Under the pieces are notes generated by a model. That model was given only the letters and a program-made list of their open reading frames with translations, had not been told where the DNA came from and did not search any database. The position numbers and the translations under genes are program-made. DNA of 64,000 nt from assembly GCF_001424945.1 (NCBI RefSeq), contig NZ_LMCW01000002.1, forward strand, positions 130-64,129. The letters run 5' to 3'. The DNA is from Rhizobium sp. Root1203. Its GTDB lineage: Bacteria > Pseudomonadota > Alphaproteobacteria > Rhizobiales > Rhizobiaceae. Below are positions 16,544 through 25,709 of this stretch, one piece after another; the stretch's first letter is position 1; every line of letters begins with the position of its first letter.

Positions 16544-17023
16544 TCAGCGCCCCCGCGCGAGCCGCAAAAGGTCTCTTCCTATCGGCTTCGGCGGCTCGCT
16601 GCGCAGCACGAGCGAGGTGGTCACGGCACCGTAGCGGGCAATGCTGTCGACGATGGTTTCAAGCTCCGAAGGAGTTGGGACCAGCACCTTCAAAACAAAG
16701 CAGTCCTCGCCCGTCAGCCGCAATACATCGATCACCTGCGGCATCTCCGAAAACTGCTTAAGGCAGGCACGGATATGCTCATGGGTCGTCCGCAACCGGA
16801 TGACCGCCATCATGCCTAGGCCGAGTGCTGCGGCACTGACGCGAGCCCCGTAACCCTCTATGATCCCACGCTCCTCCAGCCGTTTCAGCCGCTCGGACGC
16901 CGCCGGTTGCGAGAGGCCGACCTTACGCCCCAGCTCCGAAACGGAAATGCGGCCGTCGGCCTGCATGATCTCGACGATCAGCATATCGGTGGGATCCAGC
17001 TGCCGCTCAATGAAATCAGACAT
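16544..17023 (-). CDS. Lrp/AsnC-family transcriptional regulator
   Basis: This 159-residue regulator has an N-terminal winged helix-turn-helix (ISVSELGRKVGLSQPAASER at about 26-45) and a C-terminal RAM/ACT-like effector domain (MMAVIRLRTTHEHIRACLKQ and DCFVLKVLVPTPSELETIVD). It probably senses an amino acid. It converges on the LysE gene and is divergent from a small hydrolase gene; a GC-rich 7-bp hairpin overlaps its stop. Confidence 0.88.
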   Translation of the reverse strand: MSDFIERQLDPTDMLIVEIMQADGRISVSELGRKVGLSQPAASERLKRLEERGIIEGYGARVSAAALGLGMMAVIRLRTTHEHIRACLKQFSEMPQVIDVLRLTGEDCFVLKVLVPTPSELETIVDSIARYGAVTTSLVLRSEPPKPIGRDLLRLARGR

Positions 17024-17135
17024 TGACGTTCACCTTCAATCTATCGGCAGACGGCGTGGCTATCCGATGGTTTGCTATGTCGTTCGCCGACTATCTCATG
17101 CAGTTTGCGGCCGAGGCAACAGCAAAGGAAATGCG

Positions 17136-17672
17136 ATGAAAGAGGTAATCATCATGCCGGGAATCGGCGGGTCGGGCGAGGAGCATTGGCAGTCGCGGTG
17201 GCAAAAAGCCGAGCCGCGAGCGCGCCGATTTGCACCCTCGAGTTGGGATCTGCCCATGCTGGACGATTGGATCGAAGCGCTTGATCGTGAGATGGCCAAA
17301 TCGGCCGAACCGCCGCTCATCGTCGCCCATAGCCTCGCTTGCCTGCTGGTCGCATACTGGGCGCAGCGCACGAGCCATAGCGCGGCCGGTGCGTTTCTGG
17401 TTGCTGTTCCCGATCCTGCCTCGCCGGTTTTTCCAGTGGAGGCTGCAGGTTTCGGCCATCCTCCCACCCTTGCGCTGCCGTTTCCCTCAATGGTCGTTGC
17501 AAGCAGCAGCGATCCCTATGGTACTCTTGCCTATTCCTACGCCCTGGCAGCCCGATGGGGCAGTGCGTTCATCGATGCAGGTGCTCACGGCCACCTCAAC
17601 GGCAGCAGCGGTCTCGGAGACTGGCCGGAGGGAAGGGCGGCGCTGGCGGCATTTGAAGCCGGTCTCGGCTAG
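17136..17672 (+). CDS. RBBP9/YdeN-type alpha/beta hydrolase
   Basis: This 178-residue serine-hydrolase-like protein opens with VIIMPGIGGSGEEHWQSRW and has the nucleophile elbow AHSLAC, the acid SSSDPYG and the His in GAHGHLNG, a complete putative triad. Family members are small esterases of uncertain substrate. The start at 17136 has AAAGGA upstream; the frame extends back without conservation. Its TAG stop lies in the left end of the RIME-like element. Confidence 0.82.
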   Translation: MKEVIIMPGIGGSGEEHWQSRWQKAEPRARRFAPSSWDLPMLDDWIEALDREMAKSAEPPLIVAHSLACLLVAYWAQRTSHSAAGAFLVAVPDPASPVFPVEAAGFGHPPTLALPFPSMVVASSSDPYGTLAYSYALAARWGSAFIDAGAHGHLNGSSGLGDWPEGRAALAAFEAGLG

Positions 17673-17775
17673 AGCAATTCCAGCAAAAGTGCGTCGTGGT
17701 TCTGCGTCCGGAATTGCCTAGAATCAAAAAAGATAGAGCGTTTTTGCGTTTCGAAGAATAGCGGAAATACTCTAG
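17669..17775. repeat. RIME-like rhizobial intergenic repeat
   Basis: This 107-bp element is bounded by inverted CTAGAG (17669-17674) and CTCTAG (17770-17775). It holds an inner inverted pair GCAATTCC/GGAATTGC (17674-17681, 17710-17717) and a second palindromic half (GATAGAGCG to the right end). The sequence matches my recollection of the widespread Rhizobium-specific intergenic mosaic elements. Both neighbouring genes end inside it: TAG at 17670-17672 on the plus strand, and TAG from CTA at 17772-17774 on the minus strand. Confidence 0.8.
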
Positions 17776-18389
17776 CGCCGTGCTTCCAGAATGTTGCGCA
17801 GCTTGTAGTGGATCGGTGCGGCGAGATACCGGGCCAGGTCCTCGGCCGACAGCCGTTTGCCGAAGGTAGCGATCATCTCTGGTATCGTCACCCTTGCATC
17901 TTCGAACGGGCGAACCTCGACAGGCTCACCGGCGGTTGCCACGCCGCCATGGATGACGCGGCAATAGACACCGGGCCGCGCCGCGTGCGTATACCGCTTG
18001 ACGAATTGGGCATCGCCCATTCTGGCGGCAAAGGTGGCGCAAGGGATGCGCGCCGCCGTCGCCTCGAGCACAAGATCGCCGGCTATGAATCTGTCGCCGA
18101 CGGCAACTGCCCTGTTGTCGAGCCCTTCGATCACGAGATTCTCGCCGAAGGTGCCGGGGGCGACCGCGTATCCCAATTGCCCGGACCACCAGTCGAGGGT
18201 GATCGAGCCCTCGAGATAGACGGCCTGGTCTACCCCGCCATGATGTTTCCTGTTGCAGATCGCGTCGCCGACCAGCCCCTCCCGATCGACCATGACGCTG
18301 CCGCCGACCGCATGCTTGTTGATCCCGGTCTTGTAGCTCTTGCCCGACAGCCTCTCCGGATTGCCGATGCAGACGGCGAGGATTTTCAT
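17772..18389 (-). CDS. MOSC-domain protein
   Basis: This 205-residue protein has the MOSC (MoCo sulfurase C-terminal) fold, similar to YiiM. Motifs visible are GLVGDAICNRKHHGGVDQAV (the DxxxxxxHGG pattern), GTFGENLVIEG, AARIPCATFAARMG with the family cysteine, and GVYCRVIHGG. Such proteins bind molybdopterin or handle toxic N-hydroxylated bases. The Met at 18389 gives the family start KILAVCIGNPERLSGKSYKT. Its stop is supplied by the repeat element. It is divergent from recR. Confidence 0.87.
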   Translation of the reverse strand: MKILAVCIGNPERLSGKSYKTGINKHAVGGSVMVDREGLVGDAICNRKHHGGVDQAVYLEGSITLDWWSGQLGYAVAPGTFGENLVIEGLDNRAVAVGDRFIAGDLVLEATAARIPCATFAARMGDAQFVKRYTHAARPGVYCRVIHGGVATAGEPVEVRPFEDARVTIPEMIATFGKRLSAEDLARYLAAPIHYKLRNILEARR

Positions 18390-18446
18390 GCGATCCGGCG
18401 TCCTTGTCTGTTTCCGTTTTGCCCACATATGGGGTAATAACCGCTC

Positions 18447-19052
18447 ATGGCAAAGCGAGTCACCGGCCCCGAAATTGAAAAACTCATCCAGCTTCTGGCT
18501 AAAGTGCCGGGCCTCGGCCCGCGCTCCGCGCGCCGCGCTGCCCTGCATCTGATCAAGAAGAAGGACCAGTTGCTGGGGCCGCTGTCGAATGCGATGGGCG
18601 AAGCCTACGACAAGGTCAAGATCTGCTCCTGCTGCGGCAACGTCGATACGGTCGACCCCTGCACAGTCTGCACCGACGAACGGCGCGACCGATCCGTCAT
18701 CATCGTCGTCGAAGATGTCTCCGACCTCTGGGCGTTGGAGCGCGCTGCCGCCCTCAATGCCGCCTACCATGTTCTCGGTGGCACGCTTTCGCCACTCGAT
18801 GGCGTCGGGCCGGATGACCTGAATATTCGCGGCCTGATCGAGCGGGTGAGTGCAGGCGGCATTCGGGAGCTGATCATCGCGGTCAACGCTACGGTCGAGG
18901 GCCAAACAACAGCACACTATATAACCGATCAGCTTGTCGGATTGGATGTGAAGATCACGCGGTTGGCGCATGGCGTGCCGGTGGGCGGCGAACTTGATTA
19001 TCTCGACGAAGGCACGCTGACGGCGGCGCTCCGAGCACGGACTGCGATCTAG
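18447..19052 (+). CDS. recR: Recombination protein RecR
   Basis: This 201-residue ring-forming DNA-binding protein works with RecF and RecO at gaps. It shows the helix-hairpin-helix [20 protein letters not shown] (about 16-35), the four-cysteine zinc site [16 protein letters not shown] and a Toprim domain ([15 protein letters not shown] to the C-terminus). The lytic transglycosylase gene begins 8 bp downstream, so the two share a transcript. Confidence 0.95.
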   Translation: MAKRVTGPEIEKLIQLLAKVPGLGPRSARRAALHLIKKKDQLLGPLSNAMGEAYDKVKICSCCGNVDTVDPCTVCTDERRDRSVIIVVEDVSDLWALERAAALNAAYHVLGGTLSPLDGVGPDDLNIRGLIERVSAGGIRELIIAVNATVEGQTTAHYITDQLVGLDVKITRLAHGVPVGGELDYLDEGTLTAALRARTAI

Positions 19053-19060
19053 GGGGAAGC

Positions 19061-20314
19061 ATGGGGAAGCGCATTTTCAGCCGCCTTTTCGTCGTGAGCG
19101 CGGCGTTTCTGACCCTCTCGTGTCTGCCTGTCCTGTCTGCGTCGAAGGCCGACGTCGAAGCGCAGTTCGAACGGTGGGTGCAAGCCGATCTCTGGCCTGA
19201 AGCGCGGAAGAACGGTATCTCCGAGAAGGCGTTTCAGGCGGCGTTCGCCGGCGTCGAGCTGAACTGGAGCCTGACCGACCTCGCTCCTCCCGGTTTTCCG
19301 CCACCGAAGCAGCAGAAACAGACGCAGGCCGAGTTTTCCTCGCCGGCACCTTATTTCAATGACGACCGCCTGAAGCGGCTGGCGGCGACAGGACGCGGCT
19401 TCGCCTCGCAATACGCCTCTACCCTCAAGAAGATCGAGAAGACTTATGGCGTGCCGAGTTCGGTCGTGCTTGCGATATGGGGGCGCGAGACGGGTTTCGG
19501 CGCGGCGAAAATTCCAAACTCGGCGATCGAGGTGTTGGCCACCAAGGCCTTCATGTCGACCCGCAAGGACATGTTCCGCACCGAACTGATCGCGGCACTT
19601 CACATCATAGATCGTGGCGATGTGACGCCTGCCGGCTTCAAGGGTTCGTCGGCAGGCGCGCTCGGCCAGCCGCAGTTCATGCCGACCAGCTACCTCAAAT
19701 ACGCCGTCGATTTCGACGGGGACGGGCATCGCAACATCTGGACGTCCGTTCCCGACACGCTGGCGTCGATCGCCAATTTCCTTGTCGACAAGGGTTGGCA
19801 GCGCGGTCGTGGCTGGGGTTACGAAGTGACGATTCCCGAGCAGGTGTCCTGCGCGCAGGAAGGCCCCGATCTCGCCAAGCCGATTTCGCACTGGGCGTCG
19901 TTGGGGATCGATCGCGTGACGGGCAAGGCCTTTCCGTCGGATGAAAAGACGGCAAGCGGCATGATGCTGGTTCCGGCCGGTCGCGACGGGCCGGAATTCA
20001 TCGTCACTCCCAATTTCTACGTGATCAAGGAATACGACAACTCCGACCTCTACGCCCTCTACATCGGCAATCTCGCCGATCGGATCGCCAATGGCTCCGG
20101 CGCTTTCCAGGGGCCGTGGGGCGATGTTGGCAAGATGCTGCGCTCGGACGTCGCCACCATGCAGAAGGCGCTGGAGAAGAAAGGATACGATGTTGGCGGT
20201 ACCGACGGTCTGCCCGGCTACAAGACACGCCGCTCGATCGGCCAATGGCAGGAAAAGGCCGGCATGAACCCTACCTGCTATCCCGAAGCGCCGATGATCG
20301 GCAAGCTGAAGTAG
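19061..20314 (+). CDS. MltB-family lytic murein transglycosylase
   Basis: This 417-residue secreted enzyme cleaves peptidoglycan glycan strands to 1,6-anhydro products. A signal peptide covers about residues 1-27 (FLTLSCLPVLSASKA). The SLT_2 catalytic domain carries the Glu in LAIWGRETGFG and the following AGALGQPQFMPTSYLKYAVD. The C-terminal part (about 350-410) is a PG_binding_1-like domain. A lipobox is not convincing. AGGGGGAA precedes the ATG, 8 bp after recR. Confidence 0.9.
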   Translation: MGKRIFSRLFVVSAAFLTLSCLPVLSASKADVEAQFERWVQADLWPEARKNGISEKAFQAAFAGVELNWSLTDLAPPGFPPPKQQKQTQAEFSSPAPYFNDDRLKRLAATGRGFASQYASTLKKIEKTYGVPSSVVLAIWGRETGFGAAKIPNSAIEVLATKAFMSTRKDMFRTELIAALHIIDRGDVTPAGFKGSSAGALGQPQFMPTSYLKYAVDFDGDGHRNIWTSVPDTLASIANFLVDKGWQRGRGWGYEVTIPEQVSCAQEGPDLAKPISHWASLGIDRVTGKAFPSDEKTASGMMLVPAGRDGPEFIVTPNFYVIKEYDNSDLYALYIGNLADRIANGSGAFQGPWGDVGKMLRSDVATMQKALEKKGYDVGGTDGLPGYKTRRSIGQWQEKAGMNPTCYPEAPMIGKLK

Positions 20315-20315
20315 C

Positions 20316-20771
20316 TTACAGATTGCGCTTCAGGCCCTCGTGGCTCGCAACGAAGCCGAGTTGCTCGTAGAAGCGGATCGAATCCGGGCGCATCTTGTCG
20401 GAGGTAAGCTGCACCAACCTGCAGCCGCGCTCCGCGGATCGCTCGATTGCCCACTCGATGAAACGCGATCCTAGACCAGAGCCGCGGACGCTTCTTGCGA
20501 TGCGCACGCTCTCGATCTGACCGCGCCACATTCCGGCCCGCGATAGGCCGGGAAGAAAGGTTAGTTGCAGACAGCCGACAACGCGATCGCCGTCGTCTGC
20601 GGCAACCGCCAGCAATTGGTTAGGATCGGCATCGATGGCGGAAAATGCCGCGATGTAGCGCGGATCCGGCGGATCGGACACGATCTCACGCGTCTTGCCG
20701 AGATTGTCATCGGCAAGCAGCTCGATGATGGCAGCGAGGTCGGAGCGCCGTGCGGCCCGGAAGCTATGCAT
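20316..20771 (-). CDS. GNAT-family N-acetyltransferase
   Basis: This 151-residue acetyltransferase starts FRAARRSDLAAIIELLADDN and has motif A as IESVRIARSVRGSGLGSRFI and motif B as QLTSDKMRPDSIRFYEQLGF. It resembles small-molecule GNATs; the substrate is unknown. The stop lies almost against the convergent transglycosylase stop. The MFS gene is 9 bp upstream on the same strand, so they are co-transcribed. Confidence 0.85.
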   Translation of the reverse strand: MHSFRAARRSDLAAIIELLADDNLGKTREIVSDPPDPRYIAAFSAIDADPNQLLAVAADDGDRVVGCLQLTFLPGLSRAGMWRGQIESVRIARSVRGSGLGSRFIEWAIERSAERGCRLVQLTSDKMRPDSIRFYEQLGFVASHEGLKRNL

Positions 20772-20780
20772 TGATGTGCC

Positions 20781-22412
20781 TCAGTGATGCAGATCGATCG
20801 GCGCTTTGTAAAAGACGTCGTCGTTCGGCGGAATAGCCTGGCGTTCGATCAGGCGGTGTACGGATGGCGCAGCCTCGCCGCAGTGAAGGGCCCGCAGGCG
20901 ATCGGTGTTTTCGGCATCCGCCTGGGTCCGGCGCTGGTTGTGCCTGATATATTCGACCCATGTGGGCGTATGGTAGGTTTCGGTCCAGCTGCCCGGTTTC
21001 TCCAGGTCGCGCATCAGCGCCCAGTTCCTGGCGCCGTCGCGGATGCGGATGCGCCGGCGCTCGCCCATCAGCATCAGGAATTCGGGAAGATCGTCGTCGC
21101 CGATTTCATAGTCGACCTGAACGACGATCGGCCCGCTGCGCGGCGTGATGTCGAGCCCGAGCGATGGCTCGGTAAAGCGGTTCAACGGATCGAGATTGAG
21201 CGATGCGAAAGCAGGCATGGAAAAGCGCAGCCCGACGACGATGCCCAATAGCATGACGACGGCGGAGAACAGGAGCGCATCGGCGACGCCGTAGCGATCG
21301 GCAGCAATGCCCCAGAGCCAGCTTCCGCCGGCAATACCGCCGAACGTGACGGTCTGGTAGAGCGACAGCGCCCTGCCGACCACCCAGCGGGGCGTCGAGA
21401 GCTGCACGATCGTGTTGAAAAGCGACAGCGCAAGCACCCAGCATGCGCCTGAAACGATCAGGCCGGCGCAGGTGAGCGCGGCGACTGGGCTCAAGGCGGC
21501 AACGATCGCGCTGAGCGCAAAGCCTGCAAAGGACAGGCGCACGATCGTCTCGCTTGTGAACTGCTCGCGCAGGCGCGCATTCAGCACCGCGCCGCCGATC
21601 GCGCCGATGCCGAAGGAGCCGAGCATCAGGCCATAGGTCAGCGGTCCGCCGGTGACGAGCTCGAGCGCCACGATCGGCAATAGTGCCAGAACGGAGCTTG
21701 CGCCGATGCCGAAGATAAAGCCGCGCAGCAGCACCTTCTGGAGATTGGGCGACATCGAGATGTAGCGAAGCCCGGCAAAGATGGCGCTGCCGAGGGCTTC
21801 GCGCGGCAACGTCGCGGCGGCAACGACGGGCTTCCACCGCAACAAGGCATAAATCAAGGCAAAGTAGCTCAGCGTGTTGACCGCAAATGCGGCTGCGGCA
21901 CCGGCGGCGGCCACGATGACACCGCCGAGCGCCGGCCCAACGCTGCGGGTGATGTTGAATCCTACGCTGTTGAGCGTCACGGCTGCCGGCAGGTCTGTGC
22001 GAGGCACCATGTCCCCGACCGACGCTTGCCAGGACGGGTTGTTCAGCGCCGTGCCGCACCCGATCAGGAAGGTGAAGAAGAGCAGCAGCCAGGGTGAAAG
22101 CCAGCCGAGATAGGCACAGATGCTGAGAAGGGCGGATACCGCCAGCATGAAACATTGCGCCGCCAGCATCACCCGGCGTCGGTCGAAGCTGTCGGCAAGC
22201 GCACCGGACACGAGCGAAAACAGCATGATCGGCAGTGCGATCGACGTCTGCACCAGCGCAACCATGTCGCCTGAGGAGGTAATCGTCGTCATCATCCAGG
22301 CAGCACCCACGGCCTGGATGAGTCCGCCGAAGTTTGACGCGATGCTGGCAAACCAGATGGTTCGATAGGTCTCGTGCCGCAGGGGCGCCAATGTTGTGGA
22401 ACTGTACGCCAC
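20781..22412 (-). CDS. MFS exporter (EntS/MFS_3 type) with C-terminal extension
   Basis: This is about 543 residues. Residues 1-400 form a 12-helix major-facilitator transporter ([20 protein letters not shown], then [12 protein letters not shown] as the loop motif). About 130 C-terminal residues form a soluble cytosolic part ([20 protein letters not shown] and onwards). I choose the GTG at 22412, which has GGGAGGG a few bases upstream and gives the family start [16 protein letters not shown]; an ATG at 22439 is the alternative. Substrate unknown. It is divergent from the rimP operon. Confidence 0.8.
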   Translation of the reverse strand: MAYSSTTLAPLRHETYRTIWFASIASNFGGLIQAVGAAWMMTTITSSGDMVALVQTSIALPIMLFSLVSGALADSFDRRRVMLAAQCFMLAVSALLSICAYLGWLSPWLLLFFTFLIGCGTALNNPSWQASVGDMVPRTDLPAAVTLNSVGFNITRSVGPALGGVIVAAAGAAAAFAVNTLSYFALIYALLRWKPVVAAATLPREALGSAIFAGLRYISMSPNLQKVLLRGFIFGIGASSVLALLPIVALELVTGGPLTYGLMLGSFGIGAIGGAVLNARLREQFTSETIVRLSFAGFALSAIVAALSPVAALTCAGLIVSGACWVLALSLFNTIVQLSTPRWVVGRALSLYQTVTFGGIAGGSWLWGIAADRYGVADALLFSAVVMLLGIVVGLRFSMPAFASLNLDPLNRFTEPSLGLDITPRSGPIVVQVDYEIGDDDLPEFLMLMGERRRIRIRDGARNWALMRDLEKPGSWTETYHTPTWVEYIRHNQRRTQADAENTDRLRALHCGEAAPSVHRLIERQAIPPNDDVFYKAPIDLHH

Positions 22413-22513
22413 GATCCCTCCCGTGCGATTGCCCTGCATCTTCCAAATCAATATATGTCGAATGATCATGCTGGCCACACATTCGCTCGCTCGGCCCAGG
22501 CTTGGCGATGGAC

Positions 22514-22542
22514 CTTGCAATTTCGTAAAAACGGGCCTATAT
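22514..22542 (+). promoter_or_regulatory. Promoter of the rimP-nusA-infB operon
   Basis: CTTGCA (22514-22519), 17 bp and CTATAT (22537-22542) form a near-perfect rhizobial housekeeping promoter. Transcription would start near 22549, leaving a leader of about 100 nt that includes an intrinsic terminator. Confidence 0.8.
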
Positions 22543-22569
22543 GGCTCTCAAATCTTGATCGTACTGATG

Positions 22570-22600
22570 AAGAGTGGGCCGCAAGGACCCGCTCTTTTTT
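22570..22600 (+). terminator. Attenuator-like terminator in the rimP leader
   Basis: AAGAGTGGG (22570-22578) pairs with CCCGCTCTT (22588-22596; one G-T pair), followed by a T-run to 22600. It stands between the operon promoter and the first gene, so it could set how much transcription reaches rimP and nusA. Confidence 0.75.
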
Positions 22601-22647
22601 ATTACCGCGATCATCCGAAATGCATGAAATTGCTAGGAGCGCCCCGC

Positions 22648-23253
22648 TTGTCGGATCCGACGAACGTAGACAATCAACTTGAGCCGCGGCTGATCACTGA
22701 GACCGGGCTTGACCAGCGCCTTGCCGACATTATCGAACCTGTGCTTGTCGGCATGGGCTTCCGTTTGGTCCGTGTCCGCATGATGAACCAGAACGGCGCC
22801 ACGCTGCAGATCATGGCCGAACGCAACGACGGAACGATGAACGTCGAAGGCTGCGAAGAAGTCTCGATGGCCATTTCTCCTGTTCTGGATGTGGAAGATC
22901 CGATCGATAAAGAGTATCATCTGGAAGTGTCCTCGCCCGGTATCGACCGTCCGATGGTGCGGAAATCCGATTTTGCCCGTTGGCAGGGACACCTTGTGAA
23001 GTGCGAAACGTCGATCATGATCGGCAATCGCAAACGCTTCCGTGGAAAGATTCTCGAGACGGATGCTGATGGTTTCACGCTTGAGCGTGACCAGGTTGCC
23101 GAAGGCGAAGACCAGAACGTCAAAATTCCTTTCACCGCGCTCAGCGATGCAAAGCTCATTCTGACCGACGATCTGATCCGCGATGCACTGCGCGCCGATA
23201 AGTTGGCGAAGGCAGAGGCCGCGAACCAGAACGAAACGGAAGACGAAGAATAG
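22648..23253 (+). CDS. rimP: Ribosome maturation factor RimP
   Basis: This is about 201 residues. It has a two-domain 30S assembly factor layout, with [20 protein letters not shown] and [20 protein letters not shown] as hallmarks. The TTG at 22648 has TAGGAG at a good distance and gives the family start SDPTNVDN; an ATG at 22624 would add eight residues but lacks a ribosome site. First gene of the long translation operon with nusA 60 bp behind. Confidence 0.9.
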   Translation: MSDPTNVDNQLEPRLITETGLDQRLADIIEPVLVGMGFRLVRVRMMNQNGATLQIMAERNDGTMNVEGCEEVSMAISPVLDVEDPIDKEYHLEVSSPGIDRPMVRKSDFARWQGHLVKCETSIMIGNRKRFRGKILETDADGFTLERDQVAEGEDQNVKIPFTALSDAKLILTDDLIRDALRADKLAKAEAANQNETEDEE

Positions 23254-23313
23254 ACCGATCAACTTGTGGCTCCAGGGACGGGAACCCCGGACGCCTAGAC
23301 GGAGAGAAAAGAC

Positions 23314-24918
23314 ATGGCAGTCAGTGCGAACCGGCTCGAACTTCTGCAGATCGCAGATGCAGTGGCGCGCGAAAAGGTCATCGACCGCGAGATCGTGCTT
23401 GCCGCAATGGCAGATGCGATTCAGAAAGCGGCGCGCTCGCGTTATGGCACTGAATCCAATATCCGCGCCGACATCAATCCGAAGACCGGCGAAATCCGCC
23501 TGCAGCGCCTTCTCGAAGTCGTCGAAAAGGCAGAGGACTATTCGACCCAGATCCCGCTGGAACTGGCCCGCGACCGCAACCCGGATGCTGCTCTTGGCGA
23601 TTTCATCGCCGATCCGCTGCCGCCGATGGATTTCGGCCGTATCGCTGCCCAGTCCGCCAAGCAGGTCATCGTCCAGAAGGTCCGCGAAGCTGAGCGTGAC
23701 CGCCAGTTCGACGAATTCAAGGATCGCGTCGGCGAAATCGTCAACGGCACGGTCAAGCGCGTCGAATACGGCAACGTCATCGTCGACCTCGGCCGTGGCG
23801 AAGGTATCATTCGCCGCGACGAAATGATCCCGCGCGAAAACGTCCGCTATGGCGATCGTGTCCGTGCCTATGTCTATGACGTCCGTCGCGAACAGCGCGG
23901 ACCGCAGATTTTCCTGTCGCGCACGCATCCGCAGTTCATGGTGAAGCTCTTCACCATGGAAGTGCCGGAAATCTACGACGGTATCATCCAGGTGAAGTCG
24001 GTTGCCCGCGATCCGGGCTCGCGCGCCAAGATTGCCGTGATCTCGAACGATAGCTCGATCGATCCGGTCGGTGCCTGCGTCGGTATGCGCGGTTCGCGCG
24101 TCCAGGCCGTCGTCGGCGAGCTCCAGGGCGAAAAGATCGACATTATTCCGTGGTCGCAGGACCCGGCGACTTTCGTCGTCAACGCATTGCAGCCGGCTGA
24201 AGTCGCCAAGGTCGTTCTCGATGAGGACGCAGAGCGCATTGAAGTCGTGGTTCCGGACGAACAGCTGTCGCTGGCGATCGGTCGCCGCGGCCAGAACGTT
24301 CGCCTCGCGTCGCAGCTGACCGGCTGGGACATCGATATCATGACGGAAGCCGAAGAATCCGAGCGCCGTCAGAAGGAATTCAACGAGCGCACCAACCTGT
24401 TCATGGATTCGCTCGACGTCGACGAAATGGTCGGCCAGGTTCTGGCCTCCGAAGGCTTCGCCGCCGTTGAAGAACTCGCCTACGTCGATCTCGACGAAAT
24501 TGCCTCGATCGATGGCTTTGACGAAGAGACGGCACAGGAAATCCAGCAGCGCGCCCGCGAGTATCTGGAGCGCCTGGAAGCCGAAATGGACGACAAGCGC
24601 AAGGCGCTCGGCGTCGAAGACGAGCTGCGCCAGATCGACGGCATGACCGCACAGATGATGGTCGCCCTCGGCGAAGACGGCATCAAGACGATCGAGGACT
24701 TCGCTGGCTGCGCTGCTGACGATCTCGTCGGCTGGAGCGAGCGCAAGAACGGCGAGACGAAGAAGTTCGAAGGTCTGTTCTCGAAGTTCGACGTGTCGCG
24801 CGTCGAAGCGGAACAGATGGTTGTTCAGGCCCGCCTTGCGGTTGGCTGGATCACTGAAGAAGACCTGGCGAAGGAAGCGGAAGCTGAAGAAGCTCCCGAG
24901 GCCGAGCAGGAAGTTTAA
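23314..24918 (+). CDS. nusA: Transcription termination/antitermination factor NusA
   Basis: This 534-residue RNA-polymerase-binding protein has the N-terminal NusA domain (about 1-125), an S1 domain (about 130-200, [20 protein letters not shown]), two KH domains ([20 protein letters not shown] and [20 protein letters not shown]) and two C-terminal HhH acidic repeats (about 365-500). It ends in an acidic tail. Its stop TAA overlaps the next ATG by one base. Confidence 0.96.
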   Translation: MAVSANRLELLQIADAVAREKVIDREIVLAAMADAIQKAARSRYGTESNIRADINPKTGEIRLQRLLEVVEKAEDYSTQIPLELARDRNPDAALGDFIADPLPPMDFGRIAAQSAKQVIVQKVREAERDRQFDEFKDRVGEIVNGTVKRVEYGNVIVDLGRGEGIIRRDEMIPRENVRYGDRVRAYVYDVRREQRGPQIFLSRTHPQFMVKLFTMEVPEIYDGIIQVKSVARDPGSRAKIAVISNDSSIDPVGACVGMRGSRVQAVVGELQGEKIDIIPWSQDPATFVVNALQPAEVAKVVLDEDAERIEVVVPDEQLSLAIGRRGQNVRLASQLTGWDIDIMTEAEESERRQKEFNERTNLFMDSLDVDEMVGQVLASEGFAAVEELAYVDLDEIASIDGFDEETAQEIQQRAREYLERLEAEMDDKRKALGVEDELRQIDGMTAQMMVALGEDGIKTIEDFAGCAADDLVGWSERKNGETKKFEGLFSKFDVSRVEAEQMVVQARLAVGWITEEDLAKEAEAEEAPEAEQEV

Positions 24919-25607
24919 TGTCTGCGCGTGAGCCGACCGTTTCTCCTGAGGACGACGATCTTGCAGGATATGACGTGAATGGTCGCATGTGCATCGTGAC
25001 GCGCGAAAGCGGATCGCCTGATGAGCTGATCCGCTTCGTTGCCGCTCCCGATGGGACAGTGGTCGCCGATCTGAAGCGACAGCTTCCGGGACGCGGCTGC
25101 TGGGTAAAGGTCGATCGTTCGCTGGTCGACAAGGCCGTGGCGAAGAAGCTCTTTGCGCGGGCTTTGAAGGCGGATGTGAAGGCGGCTGCCGATCTCGGTG
25201 AAACCGTCGAAAAGCTGTTGATGCAGCAGTTGATGCAGATGATGAACATGGCCCGCAAGGCCGGGCAGTTCGTCAGCGGGTCCGCGAAGGTGGATGCCGC
25301 AGTCAGGAGCGGCGCCGCCATCGCGGTGTTCCATTCGACGGACGCCGCAGCCGACGGCGTGAGAAAGATCGACCAGGCCCGCAAGGCCTGGCACCTCGGA
25401 ATGGAGACCGAGGAGGAAATACCTTCCTACCGCCTCTTCTCGGAGGGCGAAATGGAAGGCCTGATGGGCCAGAACGCTTTTATCCATGCTGCAGTGCTTG
25501 CAGGGCAGGCGGGTGAGGGTGTAGTGAAGCGCGCAAAGATGCTCGAACAGTACCGCAATGGCGGTCAGTCCCGGGCAGCGGGCGGCGCTGGCCGGCAAAA
25601 ACAATGA
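24918..25607 (+). CDS. YlxR-type RNA-binding protein fused to an L7Ae-like domain
   Basis: This is 229 residues. The N-terminal DUF448/YlxR part (about 20-95) has RMCIVTRESGSPDELIRFV and LPGRGCWVKVDR. The C-terminal part (about 105-210) resembles ribosomal L7Ae-like proteins (MNMARKAGQFVSGSAKVDAA). Both parts suggest RNA binding near the ribosome. The nusA-ylxR-infB order is standard. It overlaps nusA by one base, so translation is coupled. Confidence 0.9.
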   Translation: MSAREPTVSPEDDDLAGYDVNGRMCIVTRESGSPDELIRFVAAPDGTVVADLKRQLPGRGCWVKVDRSLVDKAVAKKLFARALKADVKAAADLGETVEKLLMQQLMQMMNMARKAGQFVSGSAKVDAAVRSGAAIAVFHSTDAAADGVRKIDQARKAWHLGMETEEEIPSYRLFSEGEMEGLMGQNAFIHAAVLAGQAGEGVVKRAKMLEQYRNGGQSRAAGGAGRQKQ

Positions 25608-25709
25608 TACGGTCACCGGCTTTGTCCGGTCCCAACATCATTGATCGACAGTATTTGATTGACAGGGCCTGATGACGTCATCGCTCCCTGTCCGAAGGAA
25701 CGGGAACGA

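Noticed and set aside
22633..23928. A 431-codon minus-strand open frame
   Set aside because: It is antisense to rimP and nusA, with no domain or start signal.
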